Source: Acinetobacter pittii (GTDB lineage Bacteria; Pseudomonadota; Gammaproteobacteria; Pseudomonadales; Moraxellaceae). From it: 64,000 nt of DNA. Of this stretch, positions 7,785-17,213 are shown one piece after another. The DNA is taken from the NCBI RefSeq assembly GCF_034064985.1, contig NZ_CP139249.1:3410001-3474000 (forward strand), given 5' to 3'. The notes under the pieces were generated by a model. That model saw only the letters and a program-made list of their open reading frames with translations, ran no database searches and was not told where the DNA came from. The translations under genes and the position numbers were made by a program. Within the stretch, counting starts at the first letter, position 1. Every line of letters begins with the position of its first letter.

Positions 7785-8894
7785 TTATTTATAAGGCTGT
7801 GCTATTTTATCAGTCACTATTTTCTCTTCTGCTTCTGCTTTGGCAATTCCTTCTTGGATGGCTCTTTGCGCCTCCTCTTCATCATTTTGAGTTTGCTCTA
7901 ACTCTTCTTGAATATGTTCAAATATTCGACCAGTCTGCAAAACCACATAGACAGGGAAATGATCAGAGCCGATATGAGGCAAACGCTGCATTTTAACCAA
8001 ACCAAAATCGGTACTATGGAAAATATGGTCTAAAGACCAACGTAGCAACGGATAGTCTGCATGAAAAGTATTAATGAAATGTCGGCCAACTCGCGGATCA
8101 AGTAATCCACTAATTCGCTGAAATAAACGCGTTGTACGCGACCATGCTACATCGTTTAAATCCCCCATCACAATACAGCTTTCATCGAGATCTTTAATTT
8201 GATCACCCACAATTAAAAGTTCTGCATCGCGTAAAGTTGAATCTTTCGCCTCAGTCGGACTAGGTGGCTTCGGATGTAAACAGTAGAGTTGAACTGGCAT
8301 ACCAGACCGTAAAGTCACAGTAGTATGAATAGAGGGAATTTCATCACTGAGAATAAATTTAACTTCAGTATTTGATAAAGGTAGACGGCTATATAAATGC
8401 ATGCCGTAGAGGTTATCTAAGGGCACAGGAACACGATAAGGATAGTCGCCTTCAATCTCTTTTAAAGCATTCTCCCATGTCTTATCACTTTCTAGTGTAA
8501 GTAATAAATCAGGTTTTAATGTCTGGATATGCTCAAGCAATAAATGATATTTATCATTCGGTGTGAGTACATTCGATACGATTAATGAAATCTGCTTTTG
8601 TGGATCTAATTGAGATGGCCTCACCTGTTTAACCTGTTTTTTCCAACACAAGGTATAGGGCAAAACCATTTTAAGCTGGTAAGCAAGGGCGGCAATGAGC
8701 ACAGCCAGAACTATTTCACGCCATAGGTTCCATTCGACCGGCCAAAACAGCATTCCAATAAAGGCTAACAAACCAACAAATAGAATCTGCAAACGAGGAA
8801 AATCGGCACCACGAAACCACCACTCATCACGAGGAATAAGTGACCAGAAACTTAACCAAATCACCAGACCAGCTAGAACTTCGATATAAATCAT
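7785..8894 (-). CDS. endonuclease/exonuclease/phosphatase (EEP) family protein with N-terminal membrane segments
   Basis: 369 residues. The first about 85 hold two to three predicted membrane helices (LVIWLSFWSL, FVGLLAFIGMLFWPV, IVLAVLIAALAYQL). The rest is an EEP-fold metal-dependent hydrolase with LTLESDKTWENAL (metal-binding Glu), VMGDLNDVAWS (Asp/Asn) and the terminal GSDHFPVYV catalytic His motif. The C-terminus is Glu-rich. Membrane-anchored EEP proteins are often annotated as endonuclease or phosphatase, and the substrate is unknown. The catalytic domain could face either side. ATG with AAGAGA upstream. Its stop lies just beside the GacA-box-like site. Confidence 0.85.
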   Translation of the reverse strand: MIYIEVLAGLVIWLSFWSLIPRDEWWFRGADFPRLQILFVGLLAFIGMLFWPVEWNLWREIVLAVLIAALAYQLKMVLPYTLCWKKQVKQVRPSQLDPQKQISLIVSNVLTPNDKYHLLLEHIQTLKPDLLLTLESDKTWENALKEIEGDYPYRVPVPLDNLYGMHLYSRLPLSNTEVKFILSDEIPSIHTTVTLRSGMPVQLYCLHPKPPSPTEAKDSTLRDAELLIVGDQIKDLDESCIVMGDLNDVAWSRTTRLFQRISGLLDPRVGRHFINTFHADYPLLRWSLDHIFHSTDFGLVKMQRLPHIGSDHFPVYVVLQTGRIFEHIQEELEQTQNDEEEAQRAIQEGIAKAEAEEKIVTDKIAQPYK

Positions 8895-9081
8895 TGAATT
8901 TTCTCTTTTAAGATGATTTGTTTTTTAAAGTTTTTGTCATCTTTATCAATTTTGTATGTAACATAAACAAGATATTCTACTCAATAAACATGGTGTTTTG
9001 TTTCTGTAACGCTTGCAGTTGTGGACACTTTTGATACACTCAACTCCCCCTAACAATTTTAACGCACCGAGGCAAAATGAC

Positions 9082-10200
9082 ATGAAAGTAGGTCTGGTCG
9101 GTTGGCGCGGGATGGTCGGTTCCGTCCTTATGCAACGTATGGTTGAAGAGAATGATTTTGCTCATATTGAGCCATTTTATTTCTCTACCAGTAATGCAGG
9201 TGGTGAAGCTCCTTCATTTGGTGGTAAGACTGCCCCAGCACTTATGGAAGCTACAGACATTAATAGTCTGAAGCAAATGGATGTCATTATTACCTGTCAA
9301 GGTGGTGACTATACGTCTGAAGTTTTCCCACAGTTAAAAGCAACTGGTTGGGATGGCTACTGGATTGATGCAGCCTCTACTTTACGTATGTCAGATGATG
9401 CAATCATCGTTCTTGACCCAGTAAACCTTAACGTTATCAAAGACGGCTTGGTTAACGGCACCAAAACTTTCGTAGGCGGTAACTGTACAGTATCGCTTAT
9501 GTTGATGGGTGTAGGTTCACTTTTCCAAAATAATTTGGTGGAGTGGATGACTGCTATGACTTATCAAGCAGCATCAGGCGCTGGCGCACAAAACATGCGT
9601 GAGCTAATTACTGGTATGGGCTACTTATATAACAATACCAAAACATTGTTAGATGATCCTAAATCTGCAATTTTGGATATTGATCGTCAAGTTGCTGAGT
9701 TACAACGTGGTGAAGGTTTCCCATCTGCTAACTTTGGTGTGCCATTAGCGGGTTCATTAATTCCTTACATTGATAAGCAACTTGAAAACGGTCAATCAAA
9801 AGAAGAGTGGAAAGGTCAAGTTGAAACCAACAAGATCTTGGGTAACTCACAAATTGTTCCTATTGACGGTCACTGTGTCCGTATTGGTGCAATGCGTTGC
9901 CACTCTCAAGCACTTACAATCAAGTTGAAAAAAGATGTACCGCTTGATGAAATTGAAGACATGATTCGTACTTCAAACCAATGGGCGAAAGTTGTACCAA
10001 ACACTCGTGAAGCATCTATGACTGATCTTACACCTGTTGCTGTAACTGGTACTTTAACTGTGCCTGTAGGTCGTCTACGTAAACTCAACATGGGTAAAGA
10101 ATATCTAGGTGCATTTACAGTGGGTGACCAGTTACTCTGGGGTGCTGCTGAGCCTTTACGTCGTATGTTACGCATCTTAGTTGAATACAAAAACTCATAA
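9082..10200 (+). CDS. asd: aspartate-semialdehyde dehydrogenase
   Basis: A 372-residue NADPH-dependent enzyme of lysine, threonine, methionine and diaminopimelate synthesis. It reduces aspartyl phosphate to aspartate semialdehyde in the cytoplasm. The Rossmann start [16 protein letters not shown], the active-site cysteine in [10 protein letters not shown] (near residue 135) and the [16 protein letters not shown] segment place it in the Gram-negative Asd group. The ATG at 9082 is preferred because GAGG precedes it and the protein then begins exactly at the nucleotide-binding fold. Linkage to fimV and truA is the same as in Pseudomonas aeruginosa. A strong terminator follows. Confidence 0.96.
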   Translation: MKVGLVGWRGMVGSVLMQRMVEENDFAHIEPFYFSTSNAGGEAPSFGGKTAPALMEATDINSLKQMDVIITCQGGDYTSEVFPQLKATGWDGYWIDAASTLRMSDDAIIVLDPVNLNVIKDGLVNGTKTFVGGNCTVSLMLMGVGSLFQNNLVEWMTAMTYQAASGAGAQNMRELITGMGYLYNNTKTLLDDPKSAILDIDRQVAELQRGEGFPSANFGVPLAGSLIPYIDKQLENGQSKEEWKGQVETNKILGNSQIVPIDGHCVRIGAMRCHSQALTIKLKKDVPLDEIEDMIRTSNQWAKVVPNTREASMTDLTPVAVTGTLTVPVGRLRKLNMGKEYLGAFTVGDQLLWGAAEPLRRMLRILVEYKNS

Positions 10201-10226
10201 TTTGATCTGAATTATTCAGTCAAAAT

Positions 10227-10257
10227 AAAAAGCCGATCACATTAGATCGGCTTTTTC
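10227..10257. terminator. terminator after asd
   Basis: Stem AAAAGCCGATC / GATCGGCTTTT with a short loop and a following T run. Confidence 0.88.
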
Positions 10258-10348
10258 GTAACTGGTTTGTGAAAATTTTACAATTTATTTACATTTCATT
10301 ATTGTATAATTTTGAATGACTTTACGACTTATTAGGTCATGGATTGAG

Positions 10349-11710
10349 ATGACTGTTTATAACAAATTAAAAATTGCCATTTTCACCATTATGTCTTCGC
10401 CTTCTATTTATGCGATTACATTAGACCCTATACAAATTCAGTCTGCTCCCGGAGATTTGTTATATGCAGAAATGAATTTCCAACAAGCTGACCCTAATGC
10501 TACTTTACAAGTCAGTTTGGCAACTCCTGAGGATTTAAGTGCTTTGGGTGTAACTCATCAGCCACCGGGAAATCTTAATTTTTACACACGCCAAAATGGC
10601 CAAGGTTCTGGGGTTATTGTGATTACCTCATCTCGCCCTGTGATTGATCCTGAATTAAATATTGTAGTCAAAATTAATGAAGGTTCTGCCACCCGTTTGC
10701 AGCATATCAAAACCGTAATTAAGCCTTCTTCTATAAAAAAGACTGAAAATAACGAAAGTACTTTGTCACCTCAGTTTATTGTCAATGAAAAAGACATTGC
10801 TCTAAATCTGCCAGAAAGTACTCGATATGCATCACCAACTTCGGCCTCAACTACAAATAATTCGAATGGTGAACATAGCCTTAATATTAGCTCTGGAAAT
10901 GCTCCTGCTATAAACACAAACTCATCCAATACTTCTAGCGAAAGCTCTTCTAGTCAGGTTGCTCAACAAGTTGCAGCTACTGCTACTTCTGATCAGGTAG
11001 CAGCAAAAAATCAAAGTAAACCAAGCAGTATCAAAACAGCCACAAACAGTTCACCAAAAAACACGGTCAACAAACTAACAGCGCAAAAGAAATCTGTACC
11101 TCAGAAAACGCTCAACCAAAATCCTGCGAAGAAACAATCCTTAAGTTCCTACAAAGGATCAGCAACATCAGGTAAATATGTAGTACAGCGCAACGAGTCT
11201 TTATGGAGCATTGCTAATCGTATCGCAGCAAAAACTAAACAACCTGTTGCGAAAGTCATGCATGATATTCAAGCTCAAAACCGACATGCTTTTATTCAGG
11301 GTGATGTAAATCGTTTACGTCAAGGAATTGCGCTTAACCTAGCCCACTCTCCTACTATTAAACTTCAGCAAAACAAGCCAAAAACAGACATAGCACACAC
11401 TGCAAAATCAACTTCTGGCAAAGCAAAATACCGTTTACAACAAGCCGAAATGAGTATTGTGGCGGAAAACAATCAAAATTCTACACATGGAAGTGCTAAA
11501 AAGAGCACACAACAAAGTCAAAACAATACTGAGTTAGCAGTAAAAGTTATGACAACACGAGAAAAAACCGTTACATTACAAAGGAGTGTAACTAAATTAA
11601 ATCAAACTTTACGTTTAAAAGACCAACGTATTCAACTTCTGAATGCACGTTTGGCAGAGTTACAACAGCAGTTACAAGCACAGCAACAGACTCATAAGCA
11701 AAAGCATTAA
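10349..11710 (+). CDS. FimV N-terminal-domain protein with LysM
   Basis: 453 residues from the chosen ATG. A signal peptide (KLKIAIFTIMSSPSIYA) leads into the conserved FimV N-terminal block ITLDPIQIQSAPGDLLYAEM. A Ser/Thr/Asn-rich low-complexity linker follows, then a LysM peptidoglycan-binding domain (YVVQRNESLWSIANRI, about 280-340) and a C-terminal coiled coil (LNQTLRLKDQRIQLLNARLAEL). In Pseudomonas, FimV is one large polar protein with this N-terminus, a TM segment and a cytoplasmic TPR C-terminus, and it supports type IV pili and twitching. Here the protein stops before the TM segment. The next gene supplies what looks like the missing half. Confidence 0.85.
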   Translation: MTVYNKLKIAIFTIMSSPSIYAITLDPIQIQSAPGDLLYAEMNFQQADPNATLQVSLATPEDLSALGVTHQPPGNLNFYTRQNGQGSGVIVITSSRPVIDPELNIVVKINEGSATRLQHIKTVIKPSSIKKTENNESTLSPQFIVNEKDIALNLPESTRYASPTSASTTNNSNGEHSLNISSGNAPAINTNSSNTSSESSSSQVAQQVAATATSDQVAAKNQSKPSSIKTATNSSPKNTVNKLTAQKKSVPQKTLNQNPAKKQSLSSYKGSATSGKYVVQRNESLWSIANRIAAKTKQPVAKVMHDIQAQNRHAFIQGDVNRLRQGIALNLAHSPTIKLQQNKPKTDIAHTAKSTSGKAKYRLQQAEMSIVAENNQNSTHGSAKKSTQQSQNNTELAVKVMTTREKTVTLQRSVTKLNQTLRLKDQRIQLLNARLAELQQQLQAQQQTHKQKH

Positions 11711-11769
11711 GTTAAAACCAGAGTCAGCTCGCTTTATATTGCAAGTATTTATTTTTTAAGGGGAAAATA

Positions 11770-13035
11770 ATGTTATATGTGATTCCATTCATCATATTGC
11801 TCGTGGTCGCTGTCATTTTAAAAAAACGCGAAAATAGTCAGAAGCAAGAGGCGAATTCCCCTAAAACAATAAATAGAAAAACCAATAAAAAAGCGAACGC
11901 TAAATCAAGTAAAAACTCGCGTGAAAAAAATAAAGTCAATGTGGTTGAAGAATCTATTCCCTCTACTCCACAAAGCACTCCTGTTCCAGACGCTGTTCGT
12001 CAAAAGATTCAGTTACTTATTCAAGAAAGACAATTCTCAGCAGCTGAAGCTCAAGTCAATCAGGCGCTAAAAAAAGATAATACGCAACATGAACTTTATT
12101 TATTGCTACTTGAAATTCATATTGCACAAAAGGATGAGTTTGCAATAACTCAACTGATTGGCCATATTCGCAGCTTGTCACTCAATGAAATAGCCATTCA
12201 AGCAGAAGCTAGACAAAAAGAATATGAGTCTTCAAGACAACCCGATGCCATCGATTTTCCTCAAGCTCAAACATACCAGGAGCCAAAAAATAAAGCTGAG
12301 ACAACAGCTCAGTTTGACCAGTTAACAGCAAGTTCATCTGAATCTTCTTTTGATGACTTGCAGCAAGACTATACCCCTGTAAAGCAAGAACCCGCTGTTG
12401 AAGTTGAACCTTTAGAGTTTAACTTTTCATTCGAACAAACCACGACTACAGAAAGTGGCAGCCAACCAACACAAGAATCAAAGTTATCCTCATCTCAACA
12501 AATAAATGACTTGGCTGACTTAGAATTTTCTCTTGATTTAGCGCCCTTGCATGAATCTGAGGAAAAAAACCAGACAGTAGCAGTACCAGCAGCTCAAGAG
12601 AACAATACGAATGTTTTGGATTTTAATCTTGAATTAACCCATGAAAATCCAGAAGTAAAAACTAATGAACAGATCTCATCATTAGATGAACTTAAATTGG
12701 TAGAACAAGCTCCATTAGAAGCAACTTCAATCGCACCTCTTGAGTTTTCGTTAGATGAGTCTGCGTTAGTTACAGCACCAGAGATTGAAACTCAAAATCA
12801 TATAGATTTAGTAGATGAAGAGACTACTCCAGATCAAACTCAAGACCCGCTTCTAGAAGCTTTTCCAGAATTAAAACAGTTAGATGAAAATGAACTTGAT
12901 CTAAAATTAGCTGAGCAATACATCAAGTTAGGAGCGTACCCAGCAGCTCAAGCGTTATTAGCAAGTAATGAGCAAAAATTAAACACAGAACAACAACAAC
13001 GCGCGAAAAACCTACTTAATCGCATAGCTTCTTAG
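11770..13035 (+). CDS. FimV C-terminal-half protein (TM segment plus acidic cytoplasmic region)
   Basis: A 421-residue protein starting with a membrane helix (MLYVIPFIILLVVAVIL), then a Lys-rich stretch, a TPR-like segment (VRQKIQLLIQERQFSAAEAQ, about 78-140), a long acidic low-complexity region with repeated PLEFSLD-type phrases, and a closing helix pair (LDLKLAEQYIKLGAYPAAQALL). That final block resembles the C-terminal FimV domain that binds TPR partners and cAMP-pathway proteins. RBS AAGGGG is well placed. It lies 59 bp after the LysM gene, so the two are probably co-transcribed. I infer a split FimV. Confidence 0.8.
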   Translation: MLYVIPFIILLVVAVILKKRENSQKQEANSPKTINRKTNKKANAKSSKNSREKNKVNVVEESIPSTPQSTPVPDAVRQKIQLLIQERQFSAAEAQVNQALKKDNTQHELYLLLLEIHIAQKDEFAITQLIGHIRSLSLNEIAIQAEARQKEYESSRQPDAIDFPQAQTYQEPKNKAETTAQFDQLTASSSESSFDDLQQDYTPVKQEPAVEVEPLEFNFSFEQTTTTESGSQPTQESKLSSSQQINDLADLEFSLDLAPLHESEEKNQTVAVPAAQENNTNVLDFNLELTHENPEVKTNEQISSLDELKLVEQAPLEATSIAPLEFSLDESALVTAPEIETQNHIDLVDEETTPDQTQDPLLEAFPELKQLDENELDLKLAEQYIKLGAYPAAQALLASNEQKLNTEQQQRAKNLLNRIAS

Positions 13036-13053
13036 AACTGTTCGATTTACCAT

Positions 13054-13080
13054 AAGCAGTCAGAGATGACTGCTTTTTTA
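13054..13080 (+). terminator. terminator after the fimV-like pair
   Basis: Stem AAGCAGTCA / TGACTGCTT followed by a T run. Confidence 0.85.
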
Positions 13081-13093
13081 TGCCTGCAAAAAT

Positions 13094-14059
13094 ATGAAAA
13101 AAATAGCTTTATTTTATATGGGTGGTACTTTTGGTTGCATTGGTGAACCTCTAGCTCCTATGCCTTATGAGCAATTCTTGCCTCAACTTGAAAAAGTGAT
13201 TCCCCCACACTTAACAGTTGACTGCTTCGCTGCGCCCAATATTGTCGATAGCAGTGCATGTACGGCGCCTGACTGGTTGCGCCTGATTCAACGTATACAA
13301 CAACTACAACTTGAAGGTTATCAGCATTTCGTTGTTGTTCATGGTACAGACACGCTCAGTTATGCGGCCGCGACCCTAGCCCGCTTTTTAGGCCAAAGCT
13401 GTCATATTGTAATTACTGGTAGCCAATACCCGTTACTCAATATTCAAGGCGATAACACCCGTGAATTTACTGATGCAATTGAGAACTTATACCTTGCATT
13501 AGAACAAGTGATTGCTTTACCTGTAGGTGCTTATCTCGCATTCCACCATCAAGTATTCCACGCGCAAACTGCATTAAAAACGCATACGACTGAACTCGAT
13601 GCATTTTCAGGGTTAAGTAGTGAAGTTGAGTTTACGCCTCAGCAAAATGAATTGATCGTACAAGATACCCAAATTGAACGAGCTGCTTCCTTCCAGATTT
13701 TAAACTGGATGATGCAGCCCATTGCAACAGAGTACTTAGTTCAGCAATTACGTCACTTGCTTCAAGCCCCTCCACACTTTTTAGTGTTACAAGGTTTTGG
13801 TACGGGTAATATTGCGGTAAACCAAGAATTACTCGCAACATTAGATGAGCTTTATACACGTGGTTGTGTTCCAATTTTGACAACACAAGTAACTTTTGGT
13901 GGTATTGATCAACGTTATGCGATTAGTGCATGGGCCAAAACTGCAAAAATTGTCATTAGCGATGCTAATAGTCATGCAGATCTCTATGCAAAAGCACTTC
14001 AAATCTATTTAAAATACCCAACCCCAGAACAATGGCTCAGCCATTGGAATGAAAATTAG
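13094..14059 (+). CDS. asparaginase family protein (type I-like)
   Basis: 321 residues. Both catalytic threonine signatures of bacterial asparaginases are present: YMGGTFG near residue 9 and HGTDTLSYAA near residue 85, followed by ITGSQYPL and GDNTREFTDA. There is no signal peptide, which points to a cytoplasmic type I enzyme hydrolysing L-asparagine to aspartate and ammonia. The start is only about 15 bp after the fimV terminator and lacks a clear Shine-Dalgarno, so its promoter must lie in or before that terminator, or it depends on read-through. truA follows after 20 bp. Confidence 0.87.
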   Translation: MKKIALFYMGGTFGCIGEPLAPMPYEQFLPQLEKVIPPHLTVDCFAAPNIVDSSACTAPDWLRLIQRIQQLQLEGYQHFVVVHGTDTLSYAAATLARFLGQSCHIVITGSQYPLLNIQGDNTREFTDAIENLYLALEQVIALPVGAYLAFHHQVFHAQTALKTHTTELDAFSGLSSEVEFTPQQNELIVQDTQIERAASFQILNWMMQPIATEYLVQQLRHLLQAPPHFLVLQGFGTGNIAVNQELLATLDELYTRGCVPILTTQVTFGGIDQRYAISAWAKTAKIVISDANSHADLYAKALQIYLKYPTPEQWLSHWNEN

Positions 14060-14079
14060 CATTAAATAGAGGTGAAGCT

Positions 14080-14877
14080 ATGCAACGTTATGCAGTCGGT
14101 ATTGAATTTAGCGGAGTTCAGTACCGAGGGTGGCAAACACAACAGCCAGGCGTTGCCAGCGTTCAGGAAACGATTGAGCGTGTATTGAGTAAAATTGCAG
14201 ATGAGCCCATTGCACTTCACGGCGCAGGTCGTACTGATGCGGGAGTACATGCAACAAATATGGTGGCACACTTTGATACGAACGCTATTCGTCCAGAAAC
14301 AGGATGGTTAAGAGGGGCAAACAGCCAACTGCCTAAAGATATTTCCATTCAGTGGATTAAACTGATGGATGAAAGTTTTCATGCACGCTTTAAAGCGACT
14401 GCACGACGTTACCGCTATATCATCTATAACGCAACTCATCGCCCAGCACTGTTACACAAGCAAGTTACGCACATTTACCAAAAACTAGATGTGCAAAAGA
14501 TGATTGAAGCTGCCAGTAGGTTTGAAGGAACGCATAACTTTGAAACCTTCCGTGCAGCAGCCTGCCAGTCAAACCAACCTGTTCGACATGTAAAACATTG
14601 TCGTTTATTTGAACATGGACGCTATTTAGTTTTAGATATTCAAGCAGATGGTTTTTTACATCATATGGTGCGTAATATTGTCGGTTGCTTACTCGAAATT
14701 GGTCAAGGTATGTATGAGATTGATCATATCGATGCAATGTTTGCGGCGCAGGATCGTAAGGCAGCTGGGGTAACCGCCCCACCCGATGGCCTTTATTTTA
14801 TTCAGTGTAATTATCCTGAGCAGTTTGATTTGCCACAGCCACCACTTGGGCCACATTGGCTAAACTTACCAGATTAA
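14080..14877 (+). CDS. truA: tRNA pseudouridine(38-40) synthase TruA
   Basis: A 265-residue pseudouridine synthase. The catalytic aspartate sits in GAGRTDAGVHA (near residue 52). The RYRYIIYN and FLHHMVRNIVG blocks of TruA are present. It modifies U38-40 in the anticodon arm of many tRNAs. GAGGTG lies before the ATG. It is 20 bp downstream of the asparaginase gene and probably co-transcribed. The asd-fimV-truA neighbourhood is shared with Pseudomonas. Confidence 0.95.
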   Translation: MQRYAVGIEFSGVQYRGWQTQQPGVASVQETIERVLSKIADEPIALHGAGRTDAGVHATNMVAHFDTNAIRPETGWLRGANSQLPKDISIQWIKLMDESFHARFKATARRYRYIIYNATHRPALLHKQVTHIYQKLDVQKMIEAASRFEGTHNFETFRAAACQSNQPVRHVKHCRLFEHGRYLVLDIQADGFLHHMVRNIVGCLLEIGQGMYEIDHIDAMFAAQDRKAAGVTAPPDGLYFIQCNYPEQFDLPQPPLGPHWLNLPD

Positions 14878-14916
14878 AATATTTAAAACTCAGTATCAAA
14901 ATTAAGCATTAAATAA

Positions 14917-15104
14917 GATACGCGACAAAGTCATACGCAACCTGCCCTAAATATATAATTATATGTTTTTGCGATGCATTAGATATTGATAATTATCTAA
15001 CAGGTTTTGCGTATGACAATGGTTTTGGTTACTTTTCCCGAAAGAAAAGTAACTCTAGCTGAAAGCCAATCCAATTATTAAAGCCTCAATGGCACGACTC
15101 CGTC
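14917..15104. repeat. dispersed structured intergenic repeat, family B copy 1
   Basis: About 188 bp matching the reverse complement of 52567-52748. An outer stem pairs GTCATACGCAACCTG (14930-14944) with CAGGTTTTGCGTATGAC (15001-15017). A second hairpin is GTTACTTT...AAAAGTAAC, and a conserved ACTCCGTC ends the unit. It lies between convergent truA and the AraC gene. Confidence 0.82.
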
Positions 15105-15119
15105 ATGACATAGAATAAA

Positions 15120-16145
15120 TTAACGGTGTTGTTTACGCTTACGGTATTCCACAGGTGTTTCATTCGTCCAACGCTTAAATGCACGATAGAACGTACTTGG
15201 TTCAGAGAAACCGGTTAAATATACAATACGCTCAACACTCTCGTTGGTATTTGCCAAAAGCTTTTTAGCCAAACGGCAACGATAATCAGAAAGTATTTGT
15301 TGAAAACTGGTATTTGCCTCACTGAGCTGAGTACGTAAGCGACGAGGGGTAATATTCAACTGAGCAGCCACCGTTTCCAAGGTGGTTTCTCCGCTTTCTA
15401 GTGTTGAACCAATCGCACGACGAACTTCACCCACCAAATCATAACGGGCCAGTTCCTGCAATTTTTCAATTGCGAGCTGCTCATGCAATTGCAATAACTC
15501 AGGCTCTGCTTGCCAAAGCTGGAAATCTAAAATAGCAGGGTCAAAATATAAACGTGTCTCTTTCTGACCCAAGCTAACTGGGCAGCCGAATACACGAAAA
15601 TATTCATCCTCAGAAGCACCTTCACTAAAATTAAAATCGATGAAGATAGGATGAAATTGCCCTTCGGTAATGAACTTAAAGAATCTAAGTATGCCTGAAA
15701 TTGCACATTCAGAAAAATGACGGTTGACTAGATTGTCAGCGCCAATCTGTTCGCCATTGGTTAAATAACAACGTCCTTCTTCAACCACCAGTTTTGCATC
15801 AAAAGCATCACTAATGAGTCGTTGATAAGCTAAGGCTCGTTTTAAACCTTCACCAAAGGTTTCACTACTAATAAATAGATGTTCAATCACTTGCCCTCGA
15901 TACAAAGGCAAATGCTCACCTAAATGCAGACCGATGTCTGGATCTTTACTGACTTCCTGAGCGGCAGTCCAAAAGGCGTACTGTGCACTTAAAGGTGTAC
16001 GTGCATTGGTATCGACCTGATTTAAAGCAACTCCCGCTTTGGTTAATATTTCTTCTGTTGGCAAACCCGCACGACGAATCGCTTGGTAGCCAAAGCGTAA
16101 TACAACTGATGCATCTGTTAGCTGACCCACGCAGTGCCCTTCCAT
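15120..16145 (-). CDS. AraC family transcriptional regulator (arabinose-binding-like N-domain)
   Basis: 341 residues. The N-terminal two thirds match the PF12625-type ligand-binding domain seen in OruR/VqsM-like regulators (VLRFGYQAIRRAGLPTEEIL, DIGLHLGEHLPLYRGQVIEHLF). The last about 95 residues form the double helix-turn-helix of AraC proteins (LETVAAQLNITPRRLRTQL, then VERIVYLTGFSEPSTFYRAFKRWTNETPVEYR). It is predicted to be a cytoplasmic DNA-binding activator. Target and ligand are unknown, and no co-oriented metabolic gene is adjacent. Single-gene unit. Confidence 0.88.
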   Translation of the reverse strand: MEGHCVGQLTDASVVLRFGYQAIRRAGLPTEEILTKAGVALNQVDTNARTPLSAQYAFWTAAQEVSKDPDIGLHLGEHLPLYRGQVIEHLFISSETFGEGLKRALAYQRLISDAFDAKLVVEEGRCYLTNGEQIGADNLVNRHFSECAISGILRFFKFITEGQFHPIFIDFNFSEGASEDEYFRVFGCPVSLGQKETRLYFDPAILDFQLWQAEPELLQLHEQLAIEKLQELARYDLVGEVRRAIGSTLESGETTLETVAAQLNITPRRLRTQLSEANTSFQQILSDYRCRLAKKLLANTNESVERIVYLTGFSEPSTFYRAFKRWTNETPVEYRKRKQHR

Positions 16146-16331
16146 GTAGATACTTCATTGATATTTAGGGCTGTTGACCTTTATGCAATTAACAGTCCCT
16201 AATAACTATGATTTTAGATTAGCGTTGATTGACCAAACTGACAACAGAATTACACTTCTTTTGTGAAAAAAATTACATCTTTTTTTATTAGTCATACTTT
16301 AACCAGATGCTTTAGCAGAAGTGTGTCTATC

Positions 16332-16360
16332 TTGTTTTTTTTAAAAAAATTGACTATAAT
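16332..16360 (+). promoter_or_regulatory. infA promoter
   Basis: A perfect TATAAT at 16355-16360 stands 34 bp before the infA start. The -35 (TTGTTT, 17-bp spacing) is weak. Confidence 0.55.
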
Positions 16361-16393
16361 TTGCGCCTTTCCAATTTGATCATCAGGTAGGCT

Positions 16394-16615
16394 ATGGCCA
16401 ATAAAGAGGAACTCATTGAGTTCGAAGGCGTTGTCACCGAAACGCTTCCTAATACGATGTTCCGTGTACGTCTTGAAAACGGTCACGAAGTTATTGCACA
16501 CATTTCTGGTAAAATGCGTAAACACTATATTCGTATTCTTACTGGCGACAGTGTAAAAGTCGAAATGACTCCATATGACTTAACTAAAGGTCGTATTACG
16601 TACCGTGCTCGCTAA
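16394..16615 (+). CDS. infA: translation initiation factor IF-1
   Basis: A 73-residue S1/OB-fold protein beginning [20 protein letters not shown] and ending KGRITYRAR, nearly invariant for bacterial IF-1. It occupies the ribosomal A site during initiation together with IF-2 and IF-3. AGG precedes the ATG. Single-gene unit with its own promoter and terminator. Confidence 0.97.
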   Translation: MANKEELIEFEGVVTETLPNTMFRVRLENGHEVIAHISGKMRKHYIRILTGDSVKVEMTPYDLTKGRITYRAR

Positions 16616-16626
16616 TTAGTGAATGC

Positions 16627-16658
16627 AAAAAAGCCACTTCATGATGTGGCTTTTTTAT
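16627..16658. terminator. terminator between infA and the LprI-like gene
   Basis: Stem AAAAAGCCAC / GTGGCTTTTT with a short loop, lying between convergent genes. Confidence 0.88.
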
Positions 16659-16666
16659 TGCGTCAT

Positions 16667-17038
16667 TTATTCATTTAAGCGACTGGTTTTACATCCCACC
16701 GTTTGGCATTCACGCAATCTTTCTTGCAGCCAATGGTTTCTTTCTTGCGTTGTCTGTAAACGACATTGCACGTCTACACTATTTCTATTTGAATCTGTAC
16801 ACTCGGCGTCACGTTGACGTATCCACGCGAGCTGAGACTTCTTAAGAATATTTTTCTGCGTGGTGTTTAACTTTACTCGCAGTGCTTGATAATTCTTATT
16901 CAGATCAGCATCAGCACTCGCATAAATTTTATTTGTACAGTAAATATCATCGTAAGTATTGCGGGCACTATCACAGTTATCTGCATAGACCGCAGTCATT
17001 CCAAAGCTGCATAAAAAAGCAAAAACTATTTTTCCCAT
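16667..17038 (-). CDS. LprI/DUF1311 family secreted protein
   Basis: A 123-residue protein with a signal peptide (MGKIVFAFLCSFGMTAVYA) and a cysteine-rich mature part. The pattern DNCDSARNTYDDIYC, LNKNYQALRVKL, SQLAWIRQRDAEC is the DUF1311/lysozyme-inhibitor LprI family, which is periplasmic with paired cysteines likely forming disulfides. Some members inhibit lysozyme. That function is not proven for this one. AAGGAAG is well placed before the ATG. Confidence 0.8.
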   Translation of the reverse strand: MGKIVFAFLCSFGMTAVYADNCDSARNTYDDIYCTNKIYASADADLNKNYQALRVKLNTTQKNILKKSQLAWIRQRDAECTDSNRNSVDVQCRLQTTQERNHWLQERLRECQTVGCKTSRLNE

Positions 17039-17213
17039 ACTTTTCTTCCTTAAGTTTTCTATGAAATTATTATTGAAGTGATTCGAATGTAATTGATAAA
17101 TTGAAAGACAAATTTACCTTCCATTTATCATAATCCTCCTTTTTTACTTTACAAGCTTGCAAATACAACCTATTGTTCTTTAATAATAAATATAATTTTA
17201 TATAGTGAGAAAA

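Noticed and set aside
7748..7996. 82-codon plus-strand ORF across the GacA-box-like site
   Set aside because: It is antisense to the EEP gene and its start lies in the regulatory site. The peptide is typical of a shadow frame.
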